From: Belliella aquatica
GTDB lineage: Bacteria > Bacteroidota > Bacteroidia > Cytophagales > Cyclobacteriaceae
DNA: 64,000 nucleotides
Direction of reading: 5' to 3'
Assembly (NCBI RefSeq): GCF_014637795.1
Contig: NZ_BMFD01000016.1
Span: 29,984 to 93,983, forward strand
In this document: in pieces, positions 45,606-53,674 of the stretch
How positions within the stretch are numbered: the first letter of the stretch is position 1
Layout of the letters: each line of letters opens with the position of its first letter
Notes under the pieces: model-generated
Told to the model about the DNA's origin: nothing
The model's database searches: none
The model's input: only the letters and a program-made list of their open reading frames with translations
Position numbers and translations under genes: made by a program

Positions 45606-46745
45606 ATGATCAATGATGTTTTGTGGATTGTGTTTTTGGTTGCGCTTGGCGTGCAATTGATATACATCCTTCTTATTTTTACTCGGCTTTCTTTTTTTAA
45701 TCGGAATAAAATTTCGACTTCCAACTCCAACACATCTGAGGGAGTTACCATCATCGTCGCTGCGCATAATGAAAAAGAAAATCTAAAGAAGTTGATTCCG
45801 ATTCTTTGCAGTCAAGATTATCCCAATTATGATGTGATGATCATCAATGACCGCTCCTTTGACGGTACCCGTGTGCTTCTTGAGAAAATGATGGGCCAAT
45901 ACCCACAACTCCGCACCGTAACCATCAAATATACTCCCGACCATGTCACCTCAAAAAAATATGCGCTTACTTTGGGGATCAAAGTAGCTAAAAATGATGT
46001 CCTATTATTGACAGATGCTGACTGCATTCCTCAGTCAGATCAATGGATTCGGTTGATGACCGCACCAGTTCGGGAAGAAGGGAAAACTTTCGCCCTTGGC
46101 TATTCTCCATATGAAAGGGACCATGGAGTTCTGAATAAATGGATACAATTTGAGACGTTGTGGACAGGGTTGCTTTATTTCTCCTTCGCACTTTGGGGCG
46201 CTCCTTTTATGGGTGTAGGTAGGAATCTATCCTACCGTAGAGGGTTTTTTATGGAGAAAAAAGCCTTCAAAGATCTTTGGCAAATTGACTGTGGCGATGA
46301 TGATCTTTTCATCAATAAATATGCGAATGGCAAAAATACATCTGTGGTTATCCACCCCGATAGCATTACTTTATCCAGACCCAAGTCCACATGGAAAAGT
46401 TACTTTAGACAAAAGAAGAGGCACTTTCATGCCGGGAAATATTACAGGGGCAAAGACAAACAGAAAATTGGACTTTACTCATTTTCCCATCTATTATTTT
46501 GGGGATCAGGTATTACCCTAGCTATATTTTTAGGCTTAAGTCAAAATTGGGAACAATTTTCGCTAATTATGGGTATAACTATTGTTCGATCGATATTGCT
46601 CACTTCAGTAGTCACATCGGCAAGAAAAAAACTCGAAGGAAATACCAAAGTGTTTTGGACATCGCTTTATGATGTCATTTATCTAGGGTATTTTTGGATC
46701 ATCGGCACATTAGGGTATCAGTCAAAAAAAGTTAGATGGAAGTAA
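45606..46745 (+). CDS. Membrane glycosyltransferase family 2
   Basis: The 379-aa enzyme has one N-terminal helix, a GT2 domain and two or three C-terminal helices, the layout of processive inner-membrane glycosyltransferases. Motifs are VTIIVAAHNEKENLKKLIP (nucleotide-binding strand), LLTDADCIPQSDQWI (DxD metal site), CGDDDLFINKYANG (catalytic acid region) and RQKKRHFHAGKYY (a QxxRW-like site with His). The sugar and acceptor are unknown. Its last 10 bp overlap the sigma factor gene, which suggests coupling. Confidence 0.86.
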   Translation: MINDVLWIVFLVALGVQLIYILLIFTRLSFFNRNKISTSNSNTSEGVTIIVAAHNEKENLKKLIPILCSQDYPNYDVMIINDRSFDGTRVLLEKMMGQYPQLRTVTIKYTPDHVTSKKYALTLGIKVAKNDVLLLTDADCIPQSDQWIRLMTAPVREEGKTFALGYSPYERDHGVLNKWIQFETLWTGLLYFSFALWGAPFMGVGRNLSYRRGFFMEKKAFKDLWQIDCGDDDLFINKYANGKNTSVVIHPDSITLSRPKSTWKSYFRQKKRHFHAGKYYRGKDKQKIGLYSFSHLLFWGSGITLAIFLGLSQNWEQFSLIMGITIVRSILLTSVVTSARKKLEGNTKVFWTSLYDVIYLGYFWIIGTLGYQSKKVRWK

Positions 46746-47347
46746 ATTCAAGAGGTTTTTCAAATAAAGCATTAGAAGATTTTGATCTCATCGATCGTGC
46801 GGTAGATCAAAATGATCAGCAAGCTTATGCTGCGTTGATGAAGCGCTATAAAAAAGCGGTGTACTTCATGATTCTGAAAATGATTCGCGATGCAGACGAT
46901 GCCGAAGACCTCACGATGGAAGCTTTCGCCAAAGCTTTCAAAAACCTTCATAAATTCAAGAAAGATTATACTTTTAGCACTTGGCTTTTTAGAATCGCCA
47001 CAAACAATACCATTGACTTTATCCGAAAGAAAAAACTCAAAACCATGAGTCTCAACACTACACTCAGTGATGATGGGGGAAACTCTGTGACCATTGACGT
47101 AGAAGATGATGAAAACAACCCTCAGGACGAATTCATCAGATCTCAAAGAATTGAGATGGTGAGGGTGTTTGTGGATAAATTACCAGCCAAATATCGAAAA
47201 CTCGTAGAACTCCGCTACTTCCAAGAACTCTCTTACGACGAAATTGCTAAGGAACTCGACAAACCTCTAGGAACGGTAAAGGCCCAACTTCACCGATCAA
47301 GAGAATTGCTTTTCGAAATCGCCTCAGGGAAAGAAAAGCATATCTAA
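46736..47347 (+). CDS. ECF-type RNA polymerase sigma factor
   Basis: The 203-aa protein has region 2 (AYAALMKRYKKAVYFMILKMIRDADDAEDLTMEAFAKAFKNL, STWLFRIATNNTIDFIRKKK) and region 4 (LPAKYRKLVELRYFQELSYDEIAKELDKPLGTVKAQLHRSRELL). It starts 10 bp inside the glycosyltransferase gene. No anti-sigma gene is adjacent, so its control is unknown; its target promoters cannot be inferred. It is a distant paralogue of the sigma factor at 49.1-49.7 kb. Confidence 0.9.
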   Translation: MEVNSRGFSNKALEDFDLIDRAVDQNDQQAYAALMKRYKKAVYFMILKMIRDADDAEDLTMEAFAKAFKNLHKFKKDYTFSTWLFRIATNNTIDFIRKKKLKTMSLNTTLSDDGGNSVTIDVEDDENNPQDEFIRSQRIEMVRVFVDKLPAKYRKLVELRYFQELSYDEIAKELDKPLGTVKAQLHRSRELLFEIASGKEKHI

Positions 47348-47363
47348 AAGTTTTAAGAGCTCG

Positions 47364-47614
47364 TCCGCCGTGGCGGATTGAAAGATTTGGAAGTCTATTT
47401 GATTTTTATCACCCATGGAAATCTGCTCAATCAAAGTCATCTCTGGTCTATTAGCACACTGATGACGCTGATTGGACAGATCAACGCTGATTCTTTTTTT
47501 ATCTGCGCCCATTCGCCTTATCCGCGTTCTATTGGCACACAGGTGACGCTGATCGAGCAGATTTTCACTGATTTTATTTTTTACCCGTGACCATCCGCAT
47601 TATCTGCGTTCTAT
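47364..47614. repeat. Palindrome and tandem ~85-bp repeats after the sigma gene
   Basis: TCCGCCGTGGCGGA (47364-47377) is a perfect-arm palindrome with a relative near 23132. Two diverged copies of an ~85-bp unit follow in tandem (47449-47529 and 47530-47614), both with CACA..TGACGCTGAT..CAGAT..CTGATT and ending in a TCTGCG/TCCGCGTTCTAT box. A third copy is at 50894-50985. There is no coding signal. Confidence 0.6.
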
Positions 47615-47632
47615 CACTGAAACCAAGTTGAT

Positions 47633-48199
47633 CTAAAAATAAAGCTTCTTATCCTTAATAAATTCCTCCACCTTATCCGGCAACAAATAGCGAACAGAAT
47701 GGCCTGATTTGATGGATTCTCTGATGAATGTGGCTGAGATATCCATCAATGGTGCAGCTATAAACTGTACATTGGGATGCTCAAAATCTGGATTGGAACC
47801 AGGGCGGGGATAAACATAAAGCCCATAATGCTCGAGAACCTGCTCGTGATTTTTCCACTTGTGAAAATGCTGCAGATTATCACCTCCGATAATCAGCCTA
47901 AATTCATGCTGTGGGTTTTTTTCTGAAAGAAAAGTCAGGGTATCTATCGTAAAACTTGGCTTGGGCATGTGAAATTCCACATCTGAAGCCTTAAAAAAGA
48001 AATGATCGGCGATGGCGAGCTCTACCATCTTAAGCCGATCAAATTCATGTAATAATGTTTTTCTAGCTTTGAAGGGATTTTGAGGACTGACCACAAACCA
48101 CACTTCATCCAAATCAGTCTGATCTTGCATCACATTGGCGATAATCAAATGGCCGACGTGAATAGGATTAAAAGATCCGAAAAAAAGCCCGATTTTCAA
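47633..48199 (-). CDS. nadD: Nicotinate-nucleotide adenylyltransferase
   Basis: NadD adenylates nicotinate mononucleotide in NAD synthesis. The 188-aa protein starts with GLFFGSFNPIHVGHLIIA, holding the nucleotidyltransferase GSFNPxHxGH motif, then VWFVVSPQNPFK, FRLIIGGDNLQHFHKW and a C-terminal ISATFIRESIKSGHSVRYLLP with the second ATP-binding motif (SxTxIR). It starts 2 bp after gmk ends; the pair probably shares a transcript with the sigma/anti-sigma genes. Confidence 0.94.
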   Translation of the reverse strand: MKIGLFFGSFNPIHVGHLIIANVMQDQTDLDEVWFVVSPQNPFKARKTLLHEFDRLKMVELAIADHFFFKASDVEFHMPKPSFTIDTLTFLSEKNPQHEFRLIIGGDNLQHFHKWKNHEQVLEHYGLYVYPRPGSNPDFEHPNVQFIAAPLMDISATFIRESIKSGHSVRYLLPDKVEEFIKDKKLYF

Positions 48200-48201
48200 A
48201 T

Positions 48202-48774
48202 TTATTTTGCTAAGAATTCTCCTACCAGCGTCTCTGCTTCTGCAAATGACTTTTGCATATCATCATTGACGATGGTTACATCAAATTTATTTTCAAAGCC
48301 CATCTCAAATTTGGCCTTGTAAAGCCTACGAGAAAGACTCTCTTCTGATTCTGTTCCTCGGTCTTTCAGCCTTTCGGTCAAAACCTCTAAAGAAGGCACT
48401 TTGACAAATATCGCTATGGCTTGATCGCCGAAGTATTTCTTGAGATTAAGACCACCTTTAACATCCACATCGAAAATTACATGCTTTCCAGAATCCCAAA
48501 TGCGCTGAATTTCTTCTTTGAGGGTTCCGTAGAAGTTACCTTCATACACTTCCTCCCACTCTATAAATGCGTCTTGATCAATTTTTGACTTGAATTCGTC
48601 GGGACTTAAAAAGTAATAATCTTTTCCATTTTCCTCTTCTCTCCCCCGTTTATCTCTCGTACAAGCGGAAATGGAGAATCCCAAATTTGGATATTTCCCT
48701 ATTAAATGTCTGACTATGGTCGTTTTGCCTGAACCTGATGGAGCTGAAAAAATAATCGCTTTACCTGATGACAT
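48202..48774 (-). CDS. gmk: Guanylate kinase
   Basis: Gmk phosphorylates GMP to GDP. The 190-aa enzyme has the P-loop [18 protein letters not shown], the GMP-binding [37 protein letters not shown], the [17 protein letters not shown] strand and the lid region [16 protein letters not shown]. All catalytic residues are in place. It is 5 bp downstream of the anti-sigma gene, an uncommon pairing that may place it under ECF-sigma control. Confidence 0.95.
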   Translation of the reverse strand: MSSGKAIIFSAPSGSGKTTIVRHLIGKYPNLGFSISACTRDKRGREEENGKDYYFLSPDEFKSKIDQDAFIEWEEVYEGNFYGTLKEEIQRIWDSGKHVIFDVDVKGGLNLKKYFGDQAIAIFVKVPSLEVLTERLKDRGTESEESLSRRLYKAKFEMGFENKFDVTIVNDDMQKSFAEAETLVGEFLAK

Positions 48775-48779
48775 ATTTT

Positions 48780-49052
48780 TTATTTAATCTCTTCGATTTT
48801 TTGACGGATATCCTCCACAAGTTGAGAAGGCACTTCATGTTTGGTACACTTAGTTCTAAGCACTTCCTTGATTGCAGCCTCCAGATGATAATGCTCAAAG
48901 CAAGGTTGGCATTTGGCAAGCTTCGACTTCAAGACTTCCTGTGAATCAGGCGCATCGTTTCCGTCCAAGATACTTTCCAGCAACTGAAAGCATTTGCTCA
49001 CATCATTACACTGCAATTTCCTTTCTCCTGTTCCTTCTAAATTATTGTCCAT
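48780..49052 (-). CDS. RsrA-like zinc-finger anti-sigma factor candidate
   Basis: The 90-aa protein resembles the RsrA/ZAS family: a first cysteine (C15 in QCNDVSKCF), a C-x2-C pair (C48, C51 in KCQPCFEHY) and a late cysteine (C69 in LRTKC), spaced as in RsrA. The histidine normally three residues before the first Cys of the pair is replaced by K44. It lies 56 bp downstream of an ECF sigma gene on the same strand, as expected for a cognate anti-sigma. Redox sensing is inference. Confidence 0.7.
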   Translation of the reverse strand: MDNNLEGTGERKLQCNDVSKCFQLLESILDGNDAPDSQEVLKSKLAKCQPCFEHYHLEAAIKEVLRTKCTKHEVPSQLVEDIRQKIEEIK

Positions 49053-49108
49053 TTACTTTTCAATCTAGGGTAATCTATAATATCTCTTATTCTATCTAAT
49101 CTCTTGTA

Positions 49109-49702
49109 TTATTCCTCTTCGTCTGTCTTGTAGCCCATATCTTGAGCATAGGAACGTAGCTTGTCTTTCAATAAGTTCCTCGCTCTATGCAATCTAGACC
49201 TTACAGTCCCTATAGGAATATCCAAGATCTTCGCCATTTCTTCGTAAGTAAAGCCTTCCAAATCACAAAGAATGATCACGGTACGAAAATCAACAGCAAG
49301 ACTATTGAGTGCATTGGAAATCTCATCTCCAAGCATATCCTTAACAGAATCCACCCGCAAGTCAGACGTGATGCCATAATCAACATCATCTGAGTTGTAA
49401 TAAGTTTCAACTTCTTGATAATCAACTTTAGCAGGTTGCTTACTTTTCTTTCTGTAATCGTTGATAAAGCTATTTTTCAAAATCCTGAACAACCAAGCCT
49501 TGGCATTGGTACCCTGCTCGAAAGAATTGATAAATCGGTAGGCTTTGAGGTAAGTATCTTGCACGAGGTCTTTGGCATCGTCCTCGTCGAAGGTTAGCCG
49601 GTAACCAAAATTATACATGGAATCTATGTGTGGCATAAATTCCCCGTCGAAAATCCTGTTTTTTTCCTGATCGGAATATTTTTTTCTCTGCACTTCAGAC
49701 AT
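49109..49702 (-). CDS. ECF sigma factor, SigR/RpoE-like
   Basis: The 197-aa protein has region 2 (DSMYNFGYRLTFDEDDAKDLVQDTYLKAYRFINSFEQGTNAKAWLFRILKNSFIND) and region 4 (VIILCDLEGFTYEEMAKILDIPIGTVRSRLHRARNLLKD). This motif set matches the SigR type that pairs with RsrA-like anti-sigmas. I start at the ATG at 49702 (MSEVQRKK); upstream codons to 49774 are open but hydrophobic and not family-like. The following anti-sigma candidate, gmk and nadD lie on the same strand. Confidence 0.9.
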   Translation of the reverse strand: MSEVQRKKYSDQEKNRIFDGEFMPHIDSMYNFGYRLTFDEDDAKDLVQDTYLKAYRFINSFEQGTNAKAWLFRILKNSFINDYRKKSKQPAKVDYQEVETYYNSDDVDYGITSDLRVDSVKDMLGDEISNALNSLAVDFRTVIILCDLEGFTYEEMAKILDIPIGTVRSRLHRARNLLKDKLRSYAQDMGYKTDEEE

Positions 49703-50045
49703 AAGTATCAAAAGTAAGCAATGGGTCAAATTATAGCTAATTTTTTTGAAAAAAGTGATTTTCATTCTGCCCACAATCGACAGTCAATTGCCCACAGTTT
49801 TGAGAAATCAGGTAGTAAAAGGTTTATACATTGCTACTATTTTAGATATTTGTGGATGAAAAAAGACCAGCCTAGTTGAATATTAAGTCCATTTTCTACT
49901 CAAATAACGATTAAAGCTAACCCTCTTTGTTACTTCCAAAATGCTGTGGACTGTCGACCGTTGTCAGTTGACATATAATGAGCATGATTTCGTTTGTCAA
50001 TTGTAAAGCCTAACTTTAACCTTCACCCTCTAGATCAAACATGTA
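49703..50045. other. Intergenic region between divergent sigma and acyltransferase genes
   Basis: I see no gene. TACTTTTG on the minus strand (49716-49709) matches the -7 consensus close to the sigma start, but has no proper -33 box. Short GTCGAC/GTTGACA-like repeats lie at 49781-49800 and 49945-49972. Confidence 0.4.
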
Positions 50046-50888
50046 ATGTTCCTAATCAAACTTATTTCTTACCTTCCTTTAAGCATCCTTTACTTGTTTT
50101 CAGATTTGTTATATCTGATAGGATATTATGGGATTGGATATAGGAAAAAGGTGATCAAAGAAAATCTACTGCATGCTTTTCCAGAAAAATCAGTAGCGGA
50201 GCGATTGGAAATTGAACGGAAATTTTTTAGAAATCTGACAGATTCTTTTGCGGAAATTATCAAAATGCACACCATATCAAAAGAGGAGTTGACGAGAAGA
50301 GTTCAAATCGAAAATGCTCACATTCCGTTAGATCTTGTCGCAAAAGGTGAAGTTGTAGTAGGTATGACGGGACATTTCTTCAATTGGGAGATGCATTTGC
50401 TCCATATGATGGCCAATGTCAGTACGCAATGCGAGGTAGTGTACCTCAAAGTAAACAGTCCTTTTTTCGAAAAACTGATGAAAACCATCCGAAGTAGATT
50501 TGGGGGAATGCTGGTAGAACGAGCGGCTTTTCAACGGGAATACCTGAGAAATAGGAACACCCCACGCTTGATCGTCCTAGCTGCAGACCAAAGACCAACT
50601 AAAGCTGAAATCCGTTATTGGTCACCTTTCATGAATCGAGAGACAATTTTCTTTGAAGGTGCAGAGAAGCTTGCCAAGCGCTTTGGGCATACGGTGATAT
50701 ATTCTGAAGTACGCAAACCCAAACGCGGCCATTATATCTTTACCTACAGCCTTATGGACAGTCCTCCTTATGATCATGCGGCGGAACATAGCATCACTGA
50801 TGAATTTATCCGCCGAACAGAGCAAAGTATCCGCAAAAGTCCAGATCTTTATCTTTGGAGCCACAACCGCTGGAAAGTCAGTCGATGA
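50046..50888 (+). CDS. LpxL/HtrB-type lysophospholipid acyltransferase
   Basis: The 280-aa protein has an N-terminal membrane helix (ISYLPLSILYLFSDLLYLIGYYGIGYR) and the LpxL/HtrB acyltransferase core. The catalytic HX4(D/E) motif is in TGHFFNWEMH. Supporting blocks are EVVYLKVNSPFFEKLMKTIRSRFGG, LVERAAFQREYLRN, VLAADQRPTKAE and DLYLWSHNRWK. It should add a secondary acyl chain to lipid A or a related lipid at the inner membrane. The exact acceptor is uncertain in Bacteroidota. Confidence 0.88.
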   Translation: MFLIKLISYLPLSILYLFSDLLYLIGYYGIGYRKKVIKENLLHAFPEKSVAERLEIERKFFRNLTDSFAEIIKMHTISKEELTRRVQIENAHIPLDLVAKGEVVVGMTGHFFNWEMHLLHMMANVSTQCEVVYLKVNSPFFEKLMKTIRSRFGGMLVERAAFQREYLRNRNTPRLIVLAADQRPTKAEIRYWSPFMNRETIFFEGAEKLAKRFGHTVIYSEVRKPKRGHYIFTYSLMDSPPYDHAAEHSITDEFIRRTEQSIRKSPDLYLWSHNRWKVSR

Positions 50889-50893
50889 TATTC

Positions 50894-50985
50894 TATAGCA
50901 CGCTAATGACGCTGATCGAGCAGATTTTCACTGATTTTTTTAACCTGTGACCATCCGCTCAACCCGCATTATCCGTGTTCTATCC
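50894..50985. repeat. Third copy of the ~85-bp repeat
   Basis: This copy closely matches the second copy at 47530-47614: TGACGCTGATCGAGCAGATT, TTCACTGATTTT, GTGACCATCCGC and the terminal CGCATTATC..CGTTC/GTGTTC box. It fills most of the gap between the acyltransferase and the convergent lipoprotein gene. Confidence 0.6.
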
Positions 50986-51003
50986 AGCTAAAAACTAAAA
51001 TAG

Positions 51004-51513
51004 CTATTCCAAAAAATCTTTTATTTGTTTATCAAATCCTGGTATTCCTGGTGCAGCTTCTGAGTGAATCAGGTTTTTTTCTACCAAATAGATCTGAATA
51101 TCTTTCTTTTGAGGATAATTCTCCAGCTTATTTAATTTATAAAATTGGTCATCCCTATCGTATAGTACAGGATATGGAAAATCTATTTTTTCTAAAACTC
51201 TCAAAAGGTAGTCCTTATCGATAACTCCTTTTGGATGTTGACCCCCAAAGACAAATATCACAGGAAGATCTTCGTTCTTCTCTTTCAATTCATGTATTGA
51301 CTTGGAAATGAGCATAAGATAATTGGTAGATCTTCCTGTTTGCAACCCAAAATAACCTACCATTTTTTTATCACAATCAAGGCATAAGTTTTCGTTTACC
51401 TCACCAACATAAATTTGCTCTAAACCTTCAGGAAATTCTATCGTTTCAGGAGGCCTATCTGAACAGGAACTAAGTATGAATGTCAAAATTGTTACAAGGA
51501 AAAGAGATTTCAT
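51004..51513 (-). CDS. Thioredoxin-like lipoprotein with CxxC
   Basis: The 169-aa precursor has a lipoprotein signal (LTFILSSCSDRP). Its mature part has a C-x2-C (NLCLDCDKK), a strand DLPVIFVFGG and the later PYPVLYDRDDQFYKLNKL, which resemble a thioredoxin-like fold, though the CxxC is not in the usual WCxxC position. I do not recognise a named family. It lies 31 bp after a propeller lipoprotein gene. A decayed paralogue stands at 52833-53327. I start at the ATG at 51513, in front of the signal peptide. Confidence 0.65.
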   Translation of the reverse strand: MKSLFLVTILTFILSSCSDRPPETIEFPEGLEQIYVGEVNENLCLDCDKKMVGYFGLQTGRSTNYLMLISKSIHELKEKNEDLPVIFVFGGQHPKGVIDKDYLLRVLEKIDFPYPVLYDRDDQFYKLNKLENYPQKKDIQIYLVEKNLIHSEAAPGIPGFDKQIKDFLE

Positions 51514-51544
51514 AAGCTGAGGAATTGTAGCTATCATTTTCTAT

Positions 51545-52669
51545 TTATTTAACATTTATCTTAGCACGCACAAGTACAGGATAATCGAATTCAGTTTCTT
51601 CAAGCTTGCTTTCAAAAGATATAGGCACTTGATTACCAAGCTTTGCAGTAAGCACAGAATGATAAGACAAAAACATCACTTCGCCATTTTTAAAACCAAT
51701 TGGGTCACTAAATAAATCTTCATCTTGAGTATTCGCTTCCCAAAAGTATGACCTTCCGTTTTCTTTGTTAATCAGAACTACTTTTTTGTAAAAACCTGAT
51801 TTGCTCTGAACATGGATGTTTGTCAAATAAAAATTTGAGTTAGAAAAAAGCGATTTGTAGGTCGCAAAACCATTTTCCATTAGGATTTCAAAACCTTCAT
51901 TTATATCTACATCCCAAAACTCACCTGGAATCGAGTATTTTCCAAAATCTATTTCAAATACAGTAGAAAATTTACCATTTGAATATTCATAAACTTTATT
52001 GTTGAAAATTTCAGTGTAGTTAACCCCATCAATAGATTCATAAAAGCTACGTTCTGATAGAGGAATCATCGTATTTGTATAATCGTTTGGAAGAAAAGAA
52101 TCTTGAATATTCCCCTTGGAATCACTCTTCACCACTCTATGAGATACGAAAGGCGAATTATACCCACCAGCTAATAAAAACCCCTGATCTTTGAGATTAA
52201 AAAATGAACCTGCTAAGTAGTCAACATCTGAAATTTTTGACAATTCACCAGATTTTGATTTCTGATAGATCGAAGTTTGATCTCCGATTGAAGATAAAAG
52301 AAGCAAATCACCGTCTTCTGAAACCTGAAAATCTTGAAGTCCCAACAATTGATTCGGACCCTCACCAACTTCTGCCTTTTTACCGAGGTATTTTCCGCTC
52401 TGATCAAAATGATAAACAGCATCAAATTTTTCAGCATCCATTATGAAAAAACCATCCTTATGCGCTCTGATTCTGAGTTCCATAGTCATAAGATTTTGCA
52501 AATTCGTCTCCAATGGAATTAGATCAGTAATTTCAAATGACTTGTTATCTATCAACTTTGCATCCTCAAGTTTCAACTGTAGCACACCACTTTCATCATA
52601 AAATCCGGGCTTACTATTACAAGACAAAATGATCAAAAAAACAGAAATAACACGAATTCTCTTTATCAT
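51545..52669 (-). CDS. 6-bladed beta-propeller lipoprotein
   Basis: The 374-aa precursor has a lipobox (VFLIILSCNS) and propeller motifs: FFIMDAEKFDAVYHFDQSGKYLGKKAEVGEGPNQL (GxGPN turn) and FQVSEDGDLLLLSS, with recurring strands to the end. The opening segment ITDLIPLETN is typical of Bacteroidota 6-bladed propellers (PF17170-like). It forms a unit with the CxxC lipoprotein gene downstream. A periplasmic or surface binding role is likely, but the ligand is unknown. Confidence 0.78.
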   Translation of the reverse strand: MIKRIRVISVFLIILSCNSKPGFYDESGVLQLKLEDAKLIDNKSFEITDLIPLETNLQNLMTMELRIRAHKDGFFIMDAEKFDAVYHFDQSGKYLGKKAEVGEGPNQLLGLQDFQVSEDGDLLLLSSIGDQTSIYQKSKSGELSKISDVDYLAGSFFNLKDQGFLLAGGYNSPFVSHRVVKSDSKGNIQDSFLPNDYTNTMIPLSERSFYESIDGVNYTEIFNNKVYEYSNGKFSTVFEIDFGKYSIPGEFWDVDINEGFEILMENGFATYKSLFSNSNFYLTNIHVQSKSGFYKKVVLINKENGRSYFWEANTQDEDLFSDPIGFKNGEVMFLSYHSVLTAKLGNQVPISFESKLEETEFDYPVLVRAKINVK

Positions 52670-52832
52670 AATAAATACTTTTAAATTAATATTTGATTTG
52701 AAATATAGCTAAAACTAAAAGACCTCACAAGCTAACTGAAAGAAGAATAGAACACTGAACCTGACCTGATCATCGGGATTATACTGATTGAACAGATAAA
52801 TAAAATATTTTGTAAGTATATGATAAGTTCAC

Positions 52833-53327
52833 TTACTTTTTCTTAACCTCTTCGATCTCTTTTCTAAGCAAATTAGGCATTCCCATTTCCGCATTTATGA
52901 TTTTCTTCATTCCAATTAGATGAAAAGCCTGCAAAGGTTTATTCTCAGTCGAAGACTTATCAAGATTGTTTAAAAAGTAAAACTCATTATTTTGATCAAA
53001 CATTACTTGAAAGGGAAATTCATATTCTTTTAAAATACGTTCAAGTGTAGATTTATTTTTTCCGTGAAAAACAAATAAAAAACCTACATCAGGATACTCT
53101 TCTGAGATTTCAACCCAACTTTACATAAGGGGCTTCAGAAAATACAAACTTCTCAGAGAGTAATCACAATAAATAACAATTTTTTGCTCACATTCTAAAC
53201 AGACCTCTTTGCTTCCTTCTACTTCATCAATGATTTCCAAAGTCGAGGGAATAATGAATACTTCATTTTCACTTTTACATGCAAAGCAAAGAACCGTAAC
53301 TAAGGTAATTAGGATTATATTTTTTAT
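52833..53327 (-). pseudogene. Decayed thioredoxin-like lipoprotein gene
   Basis: A 164-codon reading frame is broken by one in-frame TAA (codon 69, 53123-53121), and the expected start codon is ATA (53327-53325), not ATG. The rest is well preserved: ATA-KNIILITLVTVLCFAC as a lipoprotein signal, EVCLECEQK, then after the stop PDVGFLFVFHGKN, FPFQVMFDQNNEFYFLNNL and a KEIEEVKKK end. It aligns by eye with the intact lipoprotein at 51004-51513 (CLDCDKK, LPVIFVFGG, FPYPVLYDRDDQFYKLNKL). Two separate lesions argue for a true pseudogene, though a sequencing error at either site cannot be excluded. Confidence 0.8.
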
Positions 53328-53351
53328 ATTAAATGTTCTTTTTATTAAGGA

Positions 53352-53474
53352 CTATAACTTGTAGTCAAAATCATTTTGGGGAACCTTACTCAAAAGAGCT
53401 GATGATTCTTTATTTTCATTAAAATCCAAGATAATTTTTCTCAATACTTTTAAGAAAAAATTTAGTCTTAACCA
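53352..53474 (-). pseudogene. Possible relic tail of a gene upstream of the pseudogene
   Basis: An open stretch of 40 codons after an in-frame TAG ends 24 bp before the decayed lipoprotein gene. It reads LRKIILDFNENKESSALL and VPQNDFDYKL with protein-like composition. It may be the end of a lost propeller gene, mirroring the intact propeller/lipoprotein pair. The rest of the gap to the helicase gene shows nothing coding. Confidence 0.25.
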
Positions 53475-53674
53475 CTAAACTAACTATATCAAAGATCTAA
53501 TATTAAAAACTTCTTTCAAAAATCAAACTTCAATAAACTATTTAAAAGTTCGATTGGGTAAACAATTATACTATGATTTTTATCCACTTCCATTCCTCAA
53601 ATCCATGTCATCCACTTTCTATTAAAGCCAAAAAATCCATTAACTTTGAAGCTTGTAGAACGGATAGATTAAGA

